From: Alkaliphilus oremlandii OhILAs
GTDB lineage: Bacteria; Bacillota; Clostridia; Peptostreptococcales; Natronincolaceae
DNA: 64,000 nt
Reading direction: 5' to 3'
Assembly (NCBI RefSeq): GCF_000018325.1
Contig: NC_009922.1
Coordinates: 3,038,001 to 3,102,000 of the forward strand
Within the stretch, counting starts at the first letter, position 1; the number at the start of each line of letters is the position of its first letter. This document shows, piece after piece, positions 45,219 to 53,667 of the stretch. Position numbers and translations under genes: made by a program. Under the pieces are notes generated by a model. That model saw only the letters and a program-made list of their open reading frames with translations. It ran no database searches and was not told the DNA's origin.

Positions 45219-45770
45219 TCATTCATTGATAAAAATATATAAGGTTAAGTTAATCATTTGAATTTGATTGAAAAATATTTCCGTATACGAATTTGCAGAT
45301 AACAAAAGTTGCTCCATAGCACTGTTATATTTATAAACTAAATTAGTGTTATTCCATCCAAGCTAATTTGCTACATCATCAACTGCAGTGCCTAATCTTA
45401 AAGCATAAAATGCATAAGCATGACGAAGATCCTTGCTAGTAAATAAAGGTATACCCGCCGCACTACATGCAGATTCCATCACCTTTCTAGTCCAGTCTTT
45501 AGTAGCAGGTCGTATATCTTTAGTAGTAAGTATAAGTTTATTCATATCCCTAGTACGCATAAAAATATAATATGGTCGCTTCATATATGCTTTGAGAATT
45601 AAAGGTGAGAACAAGTTCTCTGTTAGAACTTTTTTCACTGCTTCTAATATTTTTATATACCTTGTATCTTCACCTTGGTCAATACGAATAGCGGTAAAAT
45701 CTTTCTTGAAGATTATATCCTGAAGAGTAACATTTAATGCATAGGGAGTATTCCTAATACTTTTCCTAAA
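45219..45770 (-). pseudogene. Tyrosine recombinase, broken C-terminal part
   Basis: Frame open from 45770 without a good start, overlapping the end of the tnsD fragment. It ends at an in-frame TAG (45363-45365). DLRHAYAFYALRLGT is the box II Arg region of tyrosine recombinases. The frame goes on beyond the TAG to 45219 as LGWNNTNLVYKYNSAMEQLL, which has the form of the final box with the catalytic Tyr. Thus one nonsense codon, probably from a Leu TTG, cuts off the catalytic Tyr. The N-terminal domain is missing. Confidence 0.7.
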
Positions 45771-46842
45771 TTAGACATAGTAATTCTTATAGGTTTTTCT
45801 TTAGATATTAACTCTAGGTATTCATTTTTACCTGCATTTAATACTTCTATGTCCCTTTTATTCCAATCTACTCTTTCATTACTTTTATTATCTATCTGCT
45901 TTCTATTTAACTTTTTAGGAAGATTATCTGAAAGCCATTTTCTATCATGTTTATAAATATAGTTATATTCTTTTTTGCAAAGTTCTCTTGTATTTGTTCT
46001 AGGCAAATTAGGATTATTAGAAATACTATCTAATATAGTATTCTTATATAATTCTATATCTATATTAGTACTATCATTTAGCTTAATATTTTCTTCAAGT
46101 TTATTCATTTTAGAATCTTTAAACCTATTTATACCAAAATACTTATCGTATTTTACAACAGTTTTAGGATCACATTTCATCAATTTAGCTATATCTCTTA
46201 TACTATAATCCCTTAAATTTAAATATTTTTTTAATTTATCTTCCCACTCATACCCAAAGTTTTTTACTCTGCCTACTTTGTATCTATCGTCGTAATTTGT
46301 ATCAGGGCCTTTCCTTGAATAGATAAAACCACAGTCGCATGTAAATGTTCCAACAGGCTTTCTAGTCTTATAATCAGAAGTTATTTTAAAGTTGTATATT
46401 ATATCTTGTTTATAATGATCTGCTACGGGATTTAGACATGGCCATGGAGATTTACCAAATGGATTGTACTCATTATCTTTGTCTATACCTGATTCCATTA
46501 TTTCTAAAAATTCTTCACCATAAAAATTTATAAATTCTTCATGCAGTTCTCTCTGCTTTATATTTTTATTTACTGATAATAGCTCCTCTTTATCAAGGAG
46601 CTCCTTATATTTTTTAAATATAGTATCTTTATCAAATTCAAAAATATTACTGGTCAATATATAATAAGCTGCCTTAGATACTTCTAATAGTCTTGAATTC
46701 ATTCTTTCATTTTCTTCATATTCTACATTAAAATCCAAATACCTTTCATCAAGCCTTATGAAAGCTACTCTACTACTAATGGTTTTATCTATATCATATT
46801 TTTTAAGTTTGGCTTCATTATGAGGACATGTAAACACGCCTT
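45734..46842 (-). pseudogene. tnsD: Truncated TnsD/TniQ family target-selection protein
   Basis: About 367 codons of the C-terminal part. It begins inside the TniQ zinc-binding region (GVFTCPHNEAKLKKY) and continues through CDCGFIYSRKGPD and an HTH-like segment (YSIRDIAKLMKCDPKTVVKY) to the natural end. In Tn7 TnsD binds the 3' end of glmS. The 5' part is lost through a deletion joint near 46841 with tnsA. It is located about 0.4 kb from glmS, as expected for an attTn7 insertion. Confidence 0.8.
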
Positions 46843-47141
46843 TATTCCAAGTTCTTTTGCTATTAATAACGTCTCTTCTAATGGCAATAAAGGAAACTGT
46901 TCCCTAATGTAAATTACAGGATCAGAATACTCAAGAATATAAAAATAGTCCCTTTCCATATCTGAAGGAAACTCATGTTGTCTATTTGTCTTTATTCCTT
47001 TTAATCTTATTGCTCGTCCCAATGAAGAGACGTCTTGAATTAATAACCATGGTTGATATTCTTGCCCTATTCCTTGTCCTCTGCCATTTTTTATTAATTT
47101 TTTAATTTCATTTTGAGTTATAGTTCTTTTTCTTTTCCCAT
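46789..47141 (-). pseudogene. tnsA: Frameshifted and truncated TnsA endonuclease subunit
   Basis: From the ATG at 47141 (RBS AGAGGTGA) the frame closes after seven codons. Dropping one A from the A-rich start restores MGK-RKRTITQNEIKKL, the TnsA N-terminus. The frame then runs through SLGRAIRLKGIKTNRQHEFP, ERDYFYILEYSD and IREQFPLLPLEETLLIA. It breaks after about 105 codons at the joint with tnsD. So tnsA is inactivated twice, and tnsB and tnsC are gone. Confidence 0.8.
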
Positions 47142-47249
47142 AAAAAAATCACCTCTTTGAGGTATTACCGCAAAAAGGTGATTTGAATTCAAACTTTTTT
47201 TCAAATGATCAATCTAGTTCAATCTTTTTGAGAAACGACAATCCTCACA
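47139..47249 (-). mobile_element. Tn7-like proximal (right) end next to glmS (R1)
   Basis: Minus strand: TGTGAGGATTGTCG begins at 47249, 17 bases past the glmS stop. A/T-rich segments that may hold TnsB sites follow. A hairpin with AAATCACCT/AGGTGATTT arms then sequesters the tnsA ribosome-binding site, followed by the tnsA start. In Tn7 the right end also faces glmS with tnsA innermost. The exact terminus is inferred. Confidence 0.6.
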
Positions 47250-47265
47250 TTTCCCAGGCAATATT

Positions 47266-49092
47266 CTACTCTACCGTAACAGATTTCGCTAAGTTCTTCG
47301 GTTTATCTACATCGCAGCCCCTCGCTACAGCGATGTAATATGCCAGTAATTGTAGTGGAATTACCGATAACACCGCTGTCAGTTCATCCATAGTTTCCGG
47401 TATATAAATCACTGTATCTGCGGATTTTTCGATTTCTTTATTTGTTTCTTTCGCCACTGCTATAACATAGGCGCCTCTTGCTTTTACTTCTTTAATATTA
47501 GAAAGCATTTTATCGTATAAGCTATCCTGTGTAGCCAAAGCTACGACAAGGGTACCTTCCTCAATTAGAGCAATGGTTCCGTGCTTCAATTCCCCTGCTG
47601 CAATAGCCTCTGAATGAATATAGGATATTTCCTTTAGCTTTAAGGACCCTTCTCTAGAAACATAATCGTCTAAACCTCTACCGATATAGAATACACTTTG
47701 GTTGTTGAACTGCTTATCAGCAAGGGATTGCAGTATATTCTTATCAAATAGGATCTTCTCTGCCTTTTCAGGTAATGCTTTTAATTCCATTAGCACTGCA
47801 TCGTGTTTTTCCTTTGATAAAACACCTTTTTTAATGCCCATGTTCAATGCGATAAGATACATTGCGATCAGCTGGGTAACGTATGCCTTTGTAGATGCTA
47901 CCGCAATTTCTGGTCCTGCCCAGGTATAGAAAACATCGTCGGCCTCTCTAGAAATTCGGCTACCTACCACATTGGTTACCGCCATGACCCGAGCGCCCTT
48001 TTCCTTGGCCTCTCTAAGAGCAGCCAAAGTATCTGCGGTCTCACCAGATTGACTAATGGAGATTACTAAAGTTTTATCGTCCACAAAAGGGTCTCTGTAT
48101 CTAAATTCCGATGCAATATCCCACTCAACAGGAATCTTTGCAAACTTTTCAATGGCATACTTTCCGATTAACCCTGCATAGGCAGCAGTACCGCAAGCGA
48201 CAATCATGATTTTGTTGATTCGTTCTAGCTCTTCTTTCGTGATCTTAATATCATCTAAAACGATTTCATTATGTTCATTCAATCGTGGAGAGATGGTATC
48301 TTTGATCGCCTTCGGTTGTTCGTGGATTTCTTTCAGCATAAAATGTTGGTATCCACCTTTTTCAGCAGACTCCACATCCCAGGTTACTTCGAAAATCTCC
48401 CGATCTACTTTTTGCCCAAACTCATTTAAAATACGAACTTGGTCTCTTTCTAAAATTGCCATTTCTCCATCCTCTAAAAAGTATACGTTCTTTGTATATT
48501 TTAATAGGGCAGGAATGTCGGAGGCTATGAAGTTTTCTCCCTTACCTACGCCGACCACCAACGGACTATCCTTTCGAACAGCCACCAATTGATTCGGATT
48601 CTGTCTGCTGATGACACCGACTGCATAGGCGCCTTCCATTCTTCCTACTGCTTTGTGTACTGCTTCTATTAAATCTCCTTTATAATAGTAATCTACTAAG
48701 TGGGAAATTACCTCTGTATCTGTATCCGATACAAATACCTTTCCTTCTGAAATTAACCATTCCTTCAGCTTCATATAGTTTTCTATGATGCCATTATGGA
48801 CCACTGCAATGTCTCCAGTATGGTTGGTATGGGGATGTGCATTGACATCATTTGGCTCTCCGTGGGTCGCCCATCTCGTATGGCCGATTCCTAAAGAACC
48901 TGGGATCTTCTCTTCTTTTAAATGATCCTCTAAAACACTTAATCTACCCTTGAACTTTCTTACGACAACATCGTTATTATTATAAATGGCGATACCCGCA
49001 GAGTCGTATCCTCTATATTCTAATTTTTCCAAGCCTTCTATTAAAACAGGTACGGCTTCTTTCTTTCCTATATATCCAACAATTCCACACAT
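47266..49092 (-). CDS. glmS: Glutamine-fructose-6-phosphate aminotransferase
   Basis: 608 aa from ATG 49092. The start is fixed by the catalytic Cys that must follow Met (MCGIVGYIG), with AGGAG upstream; a longer frame to 49140 is spurious. The N-terminal glutaminase domain has HTRWATHGEPN. Two SIS domains follow (SQSGETADT, SREGSLKLKEISYIH), and the end NLAKSVTVE is the conserved attTn7 target region. It makes glucosamine-6-phosphate for cell wall synthesis. It is controlled by the ribozyme upstream. Confidence 0.98.
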   Translation of the reverse strand: MCGIVGYIGKKEAVPVLIEGLEKLEYRGYDSAGIAIYNNNDVVVRKFKGRLSVLEDHLKEEKIPGSLGIGHTRWATHGEPNDVNAHPHTNHTGDIAVVHNGIIENYMKLKEWLISEGKVFVSDTDTEVISHLVDYYYKGDLIEAVHKAVGRMEGAYAVGVISRQNPNQLVAVRKDSPLVVGVGKGENFIASDIPALLKYTKNVYFLEDGEMAILERDQVRILNEFGQKVDREIFEVTWDVESAEKGGYQHFMLKEIHEQPKAIKDTISPRLNEHNEIVLDDIKITKEELERINKIMIVACGTAAYAGLIGKYAIEKFAKIPVEWDIASEFRYRDPFVDDKTLVISISQSGETADTLAALREAKEKGARVMAVTNVVGSRISREADDVFYTWAGPEIAVASTKAYVTQLIAMYLIALNMGIKKGVLSKEKHDAVLMELKALPEKAEKILFDKNILQSLADKQFNNQSVFYIGRGLDDYVSREGSLKLKEISYIHSEAIAAGELKHGTIALIEEGTLVVALATQDSLYDKMLSNIKEVKARGAYVIAVAKETNKEIEKSADTVIYIPETMDELTAVLSVIPLQLLAYYIAVARGCDVDKPKNLAKSVTVE

Positions 49093-49229
49093 TTGGCTGT
49101 CTCCTCTCATTCTTCCAAAATAAAAAATCTTCTTATTCATATCTTTTTCAAAAATTCCGTATTTATCCTAGGCTCATCCCTAAAAAAATGCAACAAAAAA
49201 CTAAGCCTCTGCAAGTACCTTCAAAAAAT

Positions 49230-49400
49230 ACTTTCACAGACCTTTTCACCAAGATCATTTTGTTCCACAGATTGCTCCATGGTTTTGTAGATCCGCTATC
49301 GGTGGTGAATACACCGCAGGGCATCCGCCGAAAACTCGATGAACCCTGTCCCTCGTCAACTTAGATCCTTTTCCCGATCGAAATCTAAGTTCTGGCGCTT
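49230..49400 (-). ncRNA. glmS ribozyme (glucosamine-6-phosphate sensing)
   Basis: Minus strand: AAGCGCCAGAACT at 49400, the P1 arm CTTAGAT/ATCTAAG, then TTGACGAGG, GGGTTCATCGAG, TCGGCGGATGCCC and a GGTG...CACC arm. The 3' pseudoknot region runs to about 49230. These are the conserved core blocks of the family in order. Self-cleavage is expected between 49399 and 49398 when GlcN6P binds, lowering glmS mRNA. The leader between the ribozyme and glmS is about 140 bases. The remaining 49401-49644 stretch has a possible TATAAT near 49525 and nothing else clear. Confidence 0.95.
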
Positions 49401-49644
49401 TTCATTAAATTTTAGATTTATTGTACAATCACCATACCTCCTTCTAAATATTATTTGAGCCTAGTATTCCTTTGAAATTATTCATTGGCATTTTCTAGGG
49501 CTCCTACTATTATATGATTTGATACCCCATTGTTGTGAACTTACAAAAATAGGTATATATAGATTCTATCACATATATACCCTGGGCACAATAAATAAGA
49601 GATTTCCTTATTCCATCGATTGTATTCTATTTTACTTGCAGATA

Positions 49645-49863
49645 TTATTTTTTCTGCTTTTGATTCAATTCTTCATTTCCATCAAATAGAACGGATTTTA
49701 TTTTATCTTTATATTTTTTCCCCGATCGTTCCCCATATAAAATCATACTAAGATATTCTTCCGATGTACCAACCCGAGCTGCTAAGTTTTTCTGTGTCAT
49801 ATTTAATTGAAATAATCTTAGTTTTACTAACTCCCCAAAATCAGTTAGCTTTCTCTTTCTCAA
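49645..49863 (-). CDS. Small XRE-type HTH protein
   Basis: About 72 aa from a TTG at 49863 (GAGGGGG upstream; TTG 49872 is an alternative). The HTH is MTQKNLAARVGTSEEYLSMI, with a YGERSGKKYKDKI tail seen in small phage-type regulators. It is divergent from a larger XRE gene, and the shared region carries an operator palindrome. It could be a partner or antagonist of that repressor. Confidence 0.7.
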   Translation of the reverse strand: MRKRKLTDFGELVKLRLFQLNMTQKNLAARVGTSEEYLSMILYGERSGKKYKDKIKSVLFDGNEELNQKQKK

Positions 49864-49936
49864 TTTAAACAAACCCCCTCTTATATTAGAAAACTTAGCA
49901 TTCTCTTTTATAAGATATTTGTGATACAATAATAAA

Positions 49937-49951
49937 GATTAAGAGTTAATC
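49937..49951. promoter_or_regulatory. Operator palindrome between divergent XRE genes
   Basis: GATTAAGAGTTAATC, a 6-3-6 palindrome. A second copy (GATTAAGAATTAATC) lies at 50429-50443, just past the larger XRE gene. Confidence 0.55.
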
Positions 49952-50033
49952 ACAATTAAAGTTTATCTCTTTTATCAGAAAATGTCAATGTATTTTCTCT
50001 GATTTAAGATATTTTGAGCAAGGAGGATTTTAA

Positions 50034-50411
50034 ATGGATACAATAGGGAAAAGAATTCGAGCTGCTAGAAAGGCGAACAATTTAACCTTAATTGATATAA
50101 AAAACATTACTGGGCTATCTACTGGTAACCTTAGTGAGCTGGAAAACGATAAGTTTCTACCATCTGCCAATGCACTTATTCAATTTAAGAAATTATTTAA
50201 TGTATCAATCGATTGGATCTTAACTGGAGAAGAGCCGAATTACGCTACAAATCCACAAGCCTTTAATGAAATGAAGGAAGCTTATATCATTAGCGAGTAT
50301 ACAGAAGATGAAATAAAAATGATTGAATCCTACAGAAAACTGGATTATGAAAGTAAACAGAACCTTAAGGGGTACTTAGCCGTCGTTCTTTCTACCATAG
50401 ACAACAGGTAA
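50034..50411 (+). CDS. XRE family transcriptional repressor
   Basis: 125 aa. The N-terminal HTH_XRE (about 3-62) is MDTIGKRIRAARKANNLTL, with LSTGNLSELENDKFLPSANAL and the DWILTGEEP end typical of the family. An acidic C-terminal helix region (TEDEIKMIESYRKLD) is probably for dimerisation. AAGGAGGATTTTAA precedes the ATG. It probably binds the 15-bp palindromes on either side of its gene. It may be a phage or mobile-element remnant or a stress regulator. Confidence 0.85.
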   Translation: MDTIGKRIRAARKANNLTLIDIKNITGLSTGNLSELENDKFLPSANALIQFKKLFNVSIDWILTGEEPNYATNPQAFNEMKEAYIISEYTEDEIKMIESYRKLDYESKQNLKGYLAVVLSTIDNR

Positions 50412-50428
50412 TTTTTTTATAACCCAAT

Positions 50429-50443
50429 GATTAAGAATTAATC
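50429..50443. promoter_or_regulatory. Second copy of the XRE operator palindrome
   Basis: GATTAAGAATTAATC, 18 bases past the XRE stop. It differs in one central base from the copy at 49937-49951. Confidence 0.5.
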
Positions 50444-50489
50444 ATTTAAAAACGCTATGGCTTTTTATACATTTTTTCCAATAAATAAA

Positions 50490-50534
50490 GGCAGGAGATC
50501 CTCCATAAATATAATAGCGCCTCCTGCTTCTTTT
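50490..50534. terminator. Terminator between convergent XRE and lapA-like genes
   Basis: GCAGGAG (50491-50497) and CTCCTGC (50521-50527) arms with T-rich flanks. Confidence 0.55.
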
Positions 50535-50542
50535 AGATTGTT

Positions 50543-50911
50543 TTATTTTTCAAGTTCTATTACAGACATCTCCTCTTTAGCCTCTACTTCCTCTACCTTT
50601 TCTTCTTTCACCGCTACAGTTGTTTCTTCTAATTTCATCTGAAGCATATTTTTTTCTTCCGTAAGCTTCGTGATCTCTTTTGTCAATTGCTTGATCTTCA
50701 TTCCTTGCCTTATTTGCTTAATCAGCCCGAGGAATACTACGATGATTGCCCCTAATATGGCGGACCCCAATATGACAATGGCCTGTGATATATTAAATTC
50801 GTAAAGTAGGAATCGAATACTCACACTGTCTGCATTCTGAATCGCAAAAGCGGCAACTAAAGCTGAAAATAGTAATGATATAATGAATCTTACTTCCATA
50901 TTAATTTTCAT
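50543..50911 (-). CDS. LapA/DUF1049 domain membrane protein
   Basis: About 122 aa. Two TM helices (about 5-25 and 40-62) carry the DUF1049 pattern FAIQNADSVSIRFLLYEF. A cytoplasmic coiled coil (KQLTKEITKLTEEKNMLQ) and an acidic tail follow. In Gram-negative bacteria LapA regulates LPS assembly. The Firmicutes role is unknown. The start at 50911 is nine bases past GAGG. Confidence 0.8.
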   Translation of the reverse strand: MKINMEVRFIISLLFSALVAAFAIQNADSVSIRFLLYEFNISQAIVILGSAILGAIIVVFLGLIKQIRQGMKIKQLTKEITKLTEEKNMLQMKLEETTVAVKEEKVEEVEAKEEMSVIELEK

Positions 50912-50935
50912 AGAACCCATCCTCTTTCGTATAGT

Positions 50936-51349
50936 TTATAAAAAAATCTGATTTCTGTACATATTAACTTGCTCTATCATGTGACCGATATTCCCCTCTC
51001 CAGCATAGATGGACATATCGAAGAAATCATGATCTAAGTCCGACCAAAATAATGCATGGACTTCCTCTACGAGCATTACTTCCTTATTCAATTTCCCCAC
51101 ATATACTTCTACATAACACTGCTGATAATAATATCTAAAGTCCATGAGATGCTTTAACTGGATATCTTCTTTCGATATTCCCGTTTCCTCGTATAATTCT
51201 CTGTAGGCTGCTGCAAATCCTTCTTCTCCAGGATCGATTTTTCCTCCCACTAAATTATACAACCCCATATAGGGATCTTTCCTTCGCTTGCACATCAGCA
51301 GTCGATCTAAATCCTTGTTATAAACCATAATGATATTATACCCTTGCAT
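50936..51349 (-). CDS. Nudix hydrolase
   Basis: About 137 aa. The Nudix box is complete: GGKIDPGEEGFAAAYRELYE continuing ETGI, with metal-binding glutamates in REL-x-EE. It resembles MutT/YtkD-type NTP hydrolases (VYNKDLDRLLMCKRRKDPY). The start at 51349 lies seven bases after GGGAGGA. It probably forms an operon with the transporter upstream (18-base gap). The substrate is unknown. Confidence 0.85.
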   Translation of the reverse strand: MQGYNIIMVYNKDLDRLLMCKRRKDPYMGLYNLVGGKIDPGEEGFAAAYRELYEETGISKEDIQLKHLMDFRYYYQQCYVEVYVGKLNKEVMLVEEVHALFWSDLDHDFFDMSIYAGEGNIGHMIEQVNMYRNQIFL

Positions 51350-51367
51350 ATCCATTCCTCCCAAAAG

Positions 51368-52276
51368 TTATATCAATAGCGAGATCAGCGGTATTGTAGC
51401 GATGGAAACAATATGAGATATCACTGCAAACTTTGATGCGAATTCTATATTGCCACCATGTCTTTGCGTTAAGATGACCATCATCACTGCCGACGGTAGG
51501 GATTCCATCGTTACAATGATATTTACGAGAAATGCTGGTGCACTTAGTGCTCTTAATATAATTAAAGTGAGTATGGGCGAAACAATCAATTTAATAAAGC
51601 AGCCGTAATAGATATCTTTATCAAAAGCGATTTCTTTAAACTTCAACTTCGTAATCTTCTCTCCCAACAGGATCATCGGCAGGGGCCCTGTCAGTGACGC
51701 CAACATGGCAATGGGTTTCTCAATGACGTAAGGTACTTGTATTTTTAGTAGAAGCGCAATTGTACCCAAGAGAATGGCTATGATGGCTGGTGTTTTTAGT
51801 ATTTTTTTGAATGGAGAATCCGCCTTCTCCTTTGATAATATACCTTCTCCATAGGTCCATAGCAAAGTATGGTATGGAATCATAAATACAGAAGCATAGA
51901 GGGCAGCTTCTTGTCCAAACACCTCCAATATTAAAGGTAGCCCCATGAACCCTAAGTTTGGAAAAATTGTTCCAAAGCGAAAGGTTTGTTTTTTTTCAGC
52001 AGGATATTTTCTAAAGGCTATTTTAGAAAGTAAAATAATGCTGGTATGTATGATCAACGAGTATAGAATGGCCAATAGGAGCCCTCTTATGGTTTCCTTC
52101 GAATAGCGGATATTAAAAGATGAAAAAATCAGTGCCGGTAAAGCAATGCTGGTTAGTAGGTGTGTGATTCCATTGGATAGGGCATCTGTGATGATTCCCC
52201 TCTTCGTTGCTACATAACCCACAGCCATTAATATTCCTAATACAATTACTTGCTCTGTCACAAAGGATGCTTGCAT
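51368..52276 (-). CDS. AEC family transporter
   Basis: 302 aa with about ten TM helices in two five-helix halves. The family-like segment FPNLGFMGLPLILEVFG carries the conserved Asn-Gly-Pro region, and ESLPSAVMMVILT lies in the second half. AEC members carry organic acids such as malate or malonate, or auxin in plants. AAGGAGG precedes the ATG. Confidence 0.88.
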   Translation of the reverse strand: MQASFVTEQVIVLGILMAVGYVATKRGIITDALSNGITHLLTSIALPALIFSSFNIRYSKETIRGLLLAILYSLIIHTSIILLSKIAFRKYPAEKKQTFRFGTIFPNLGFMGLPLILEVFGQEAALYASVFMIPYHTLLWTYGEGILSKEKADSPFKKILKTPAIIAILLGTIALLLKIQVPYVIEKPIAMLASLTGPLPMILLGEKITKLKFKEIAFDKDIYYGCFIKLIVSPILTLIILRALSAPAFLVNIIVTMESLPSAVMMVILTQRHGGNIEFASKFAVISHIVSIATIPLISLLI

Positions 52277-52304
52277 ATAAATCCTCCTTATCCCTTCGGT
52301 TTTA

Positions 52305-52772
52305 TTATGATTGATTGATTTTGTTCCTTAACGTGACAATAGCTTCATCCAGCCTTTTTGCCCTTGTTTCCTCTTTTTTAGCACTTGTGATCTTATTTAC
52401 ATAGGATTTTTGATTGGTATAGGATAGCCTATTAAAAAATTCATGGACTTCCTTATCCTCTTCCAACCGTTCCATTAGATCCTGGGGGATATCAACAACC
52501 CTCGGTTCATCATCCCTTTTTAAAACAATATGAACCACATCTCCCGGCTGCTTTCCAATGGCATCCCTTATATTTTTTGTAATTCCCAACAGATGGCAAT
52601 GGTGTCCCATTTTTGCTAAGGAACCCCTATATCCATAGCCATCGAAGGTTACGGAGACCTTCACCTGCCCTTTTACTCCAAATTCTGCTTCAACATTATA
52701 AGGGAATTCGATAAATGCGGCATCCATCCCTTCTTTCTTCTTGATTTCAGCATCAAATTCATAAATCTTCAT
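52305..52772 (-). CDS. DUF1905/YdeI-OmpD-associated family protein
   Basis: 155 aa. The N-terminal DUF1905 beta-barrel (about 1-95; AFIEFPYNVEAEFG, GHHCHLLGITKNIRDAIGK) is followed by a C-terminal helical YdeI-type part (FFNRLSYTNQKSYVNKI). The family's role is poorly known; some members protect against peptides or bacteriocins. It lies 28 bases upstream of the AEC gene. Confidence 0.8.
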   Translation of the reverse strand: MKIYEFDAEIKKKEGMDAAFIEFPYNVEAEFGVKGQVKVSVTFDGYGYRGSLAKMGHHCHLLGITKNIRDAIGKQPGDVVHIVLKRDDEPRVVDIPQDLMERLEEDKEVHEFFNRLSYTNQKSYVNKITSAKKEETRAKRLDEAIVTLRNKINQS

Positions 52773-52814
52773 CTAGAATGCCTCCCTTCTCTTTCGCTTA
52801 TTTCTAAAGAACAG

Positions 52815-53138
52815 CTATTCCAATATATCTTTAGGAATTTCACCATGGGAGTAATATCGAATCTTCTTGCCTTTTTCTCTTGCATATTCAATCTCTTTCC
52901 TTGTACTATGTCCAATATAGCCATTCACATCAATAACAAAGATTTCATCGGAAATATCAATTTTTCTAAGATGTAAATTTCCAAGGAGCTCCGCTTGCTC
53001 TTCTGTTATTTCAAAGCCTTCGCTCTGCTCAAAAAAACCGAGGCTTATTACAATATTTCCTTGCAGTGTGAGAAATGCATTGGTTTGTTCAAATTGCTCC
53101 TTAAATTTTGTAGACCCGCACAATGTAATCACCTTCAT
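52815..53138 (-). CDS. Nucleoside 2-deoxyribosyltransferase-like/DUF4406-type protein
   Basis: About 107 aa. CGSTKFKEQF near the N-terminus and HLRKIDISDEIFVIDVNGYI with STRKEIEYAREKGKKI are typical of small Rossmann-like proteins related to nucleoside 2-deoxyribosyltransferases. Enzyme activity is not proven for this subgroup. The start at 53138 is six bases past AAAGGGG. Confidence 0.7.
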   Translation of the reverse strand: MKVITLCGSTKFKEQFEQTNAFLTLQGNIVISLGFFEQSEGFEITEEQAELLGNLHLRKIDISDEIFVIDVNGYIGHSTRKEIEYAREKGKKIRYYSHGEIPKDILE

Positions 53139-53205
53139 AGGCATCCCCTTTCAAACTCCTTCATCTGTAACAAATTGTGGCACCAGTCAAAACAATAGTT
53201 TATAT

Positions 53206-53667
53206 CTATAAATCGACAGCAAGTCGAATCATATCCATGCATTCAATTCCATTCTCTATTATTTTTTCTTTATAATGCTTTTTAAAAAAATCTCGGTCGA
53301 TGCCAATAATGCGAAACCCACACTTCTGATAGAGAGCCAGTTGACCAATACTAGAGTTTCCAGTACCCACTTCTAAAACCTTTGCTTTTTCTTTTCTTGC
53401 CATATCCATTGCACTCTGCACTAAGCTCCTACCGATTCCCTTACCTTGATACTCCTCTCTAACAGCAATATTGACCAGCTCTAAAGTGAGGGGTCTCGTT
53501 CTGATTAATACGTAAATACCAACCATCACATGCCCTATGGAGGCAATGTAAATACTTCCTCTATGAATATAATCCTGGATCGTCTCCATTGAAGGGTCTG
53601 CTAGAAGAAGTAAATCATAGGGGATTGTATCCTGATCATTTAGTTTCTTTATCTTCAAATTCTCCAT
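53206..53667 (-). CDS. GNAT family N-acetyltransferase
   Basis: About 153 aa. The acetyl-CoA motif VREEYQGKGIGRSLVQSAM and the following CGFRIIGID identify a single-domain GNAT. The start at 53667 follows GAAGGAGGG. The longer frame to 53691 places the site inside the gene. The substrate is unknown. Confidence 0.88.
   Translation of the reverse strand: MENLKIKKLNDQDTIPYDLLLLADPSMETIQDYIHRGSIYIASIGHVMVGIYVLIRTRPLTLELVNIAVREEYQGKGIGRSLVQSAMDMARKEKAKVLEVGTGNSSIGQLALYQKCGFRIIGIDRDFFKKHYKEKIIENGIECMDMIRLAVDL

Noticed and set aside
49093..49140. 16-codon N-terminal extension of glmS
   Set aside because: The catalytic Cys must be residue 2 after Met, which fixes the start at 49092.
49405..49440. 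Mini-frame (GTG ATT GTA CAA TAA) behind AGGAGG upstream of the glmS ribozyme
   Set aside because: Only four codons and poor spacing; may be chance. No evidence that it is translated.
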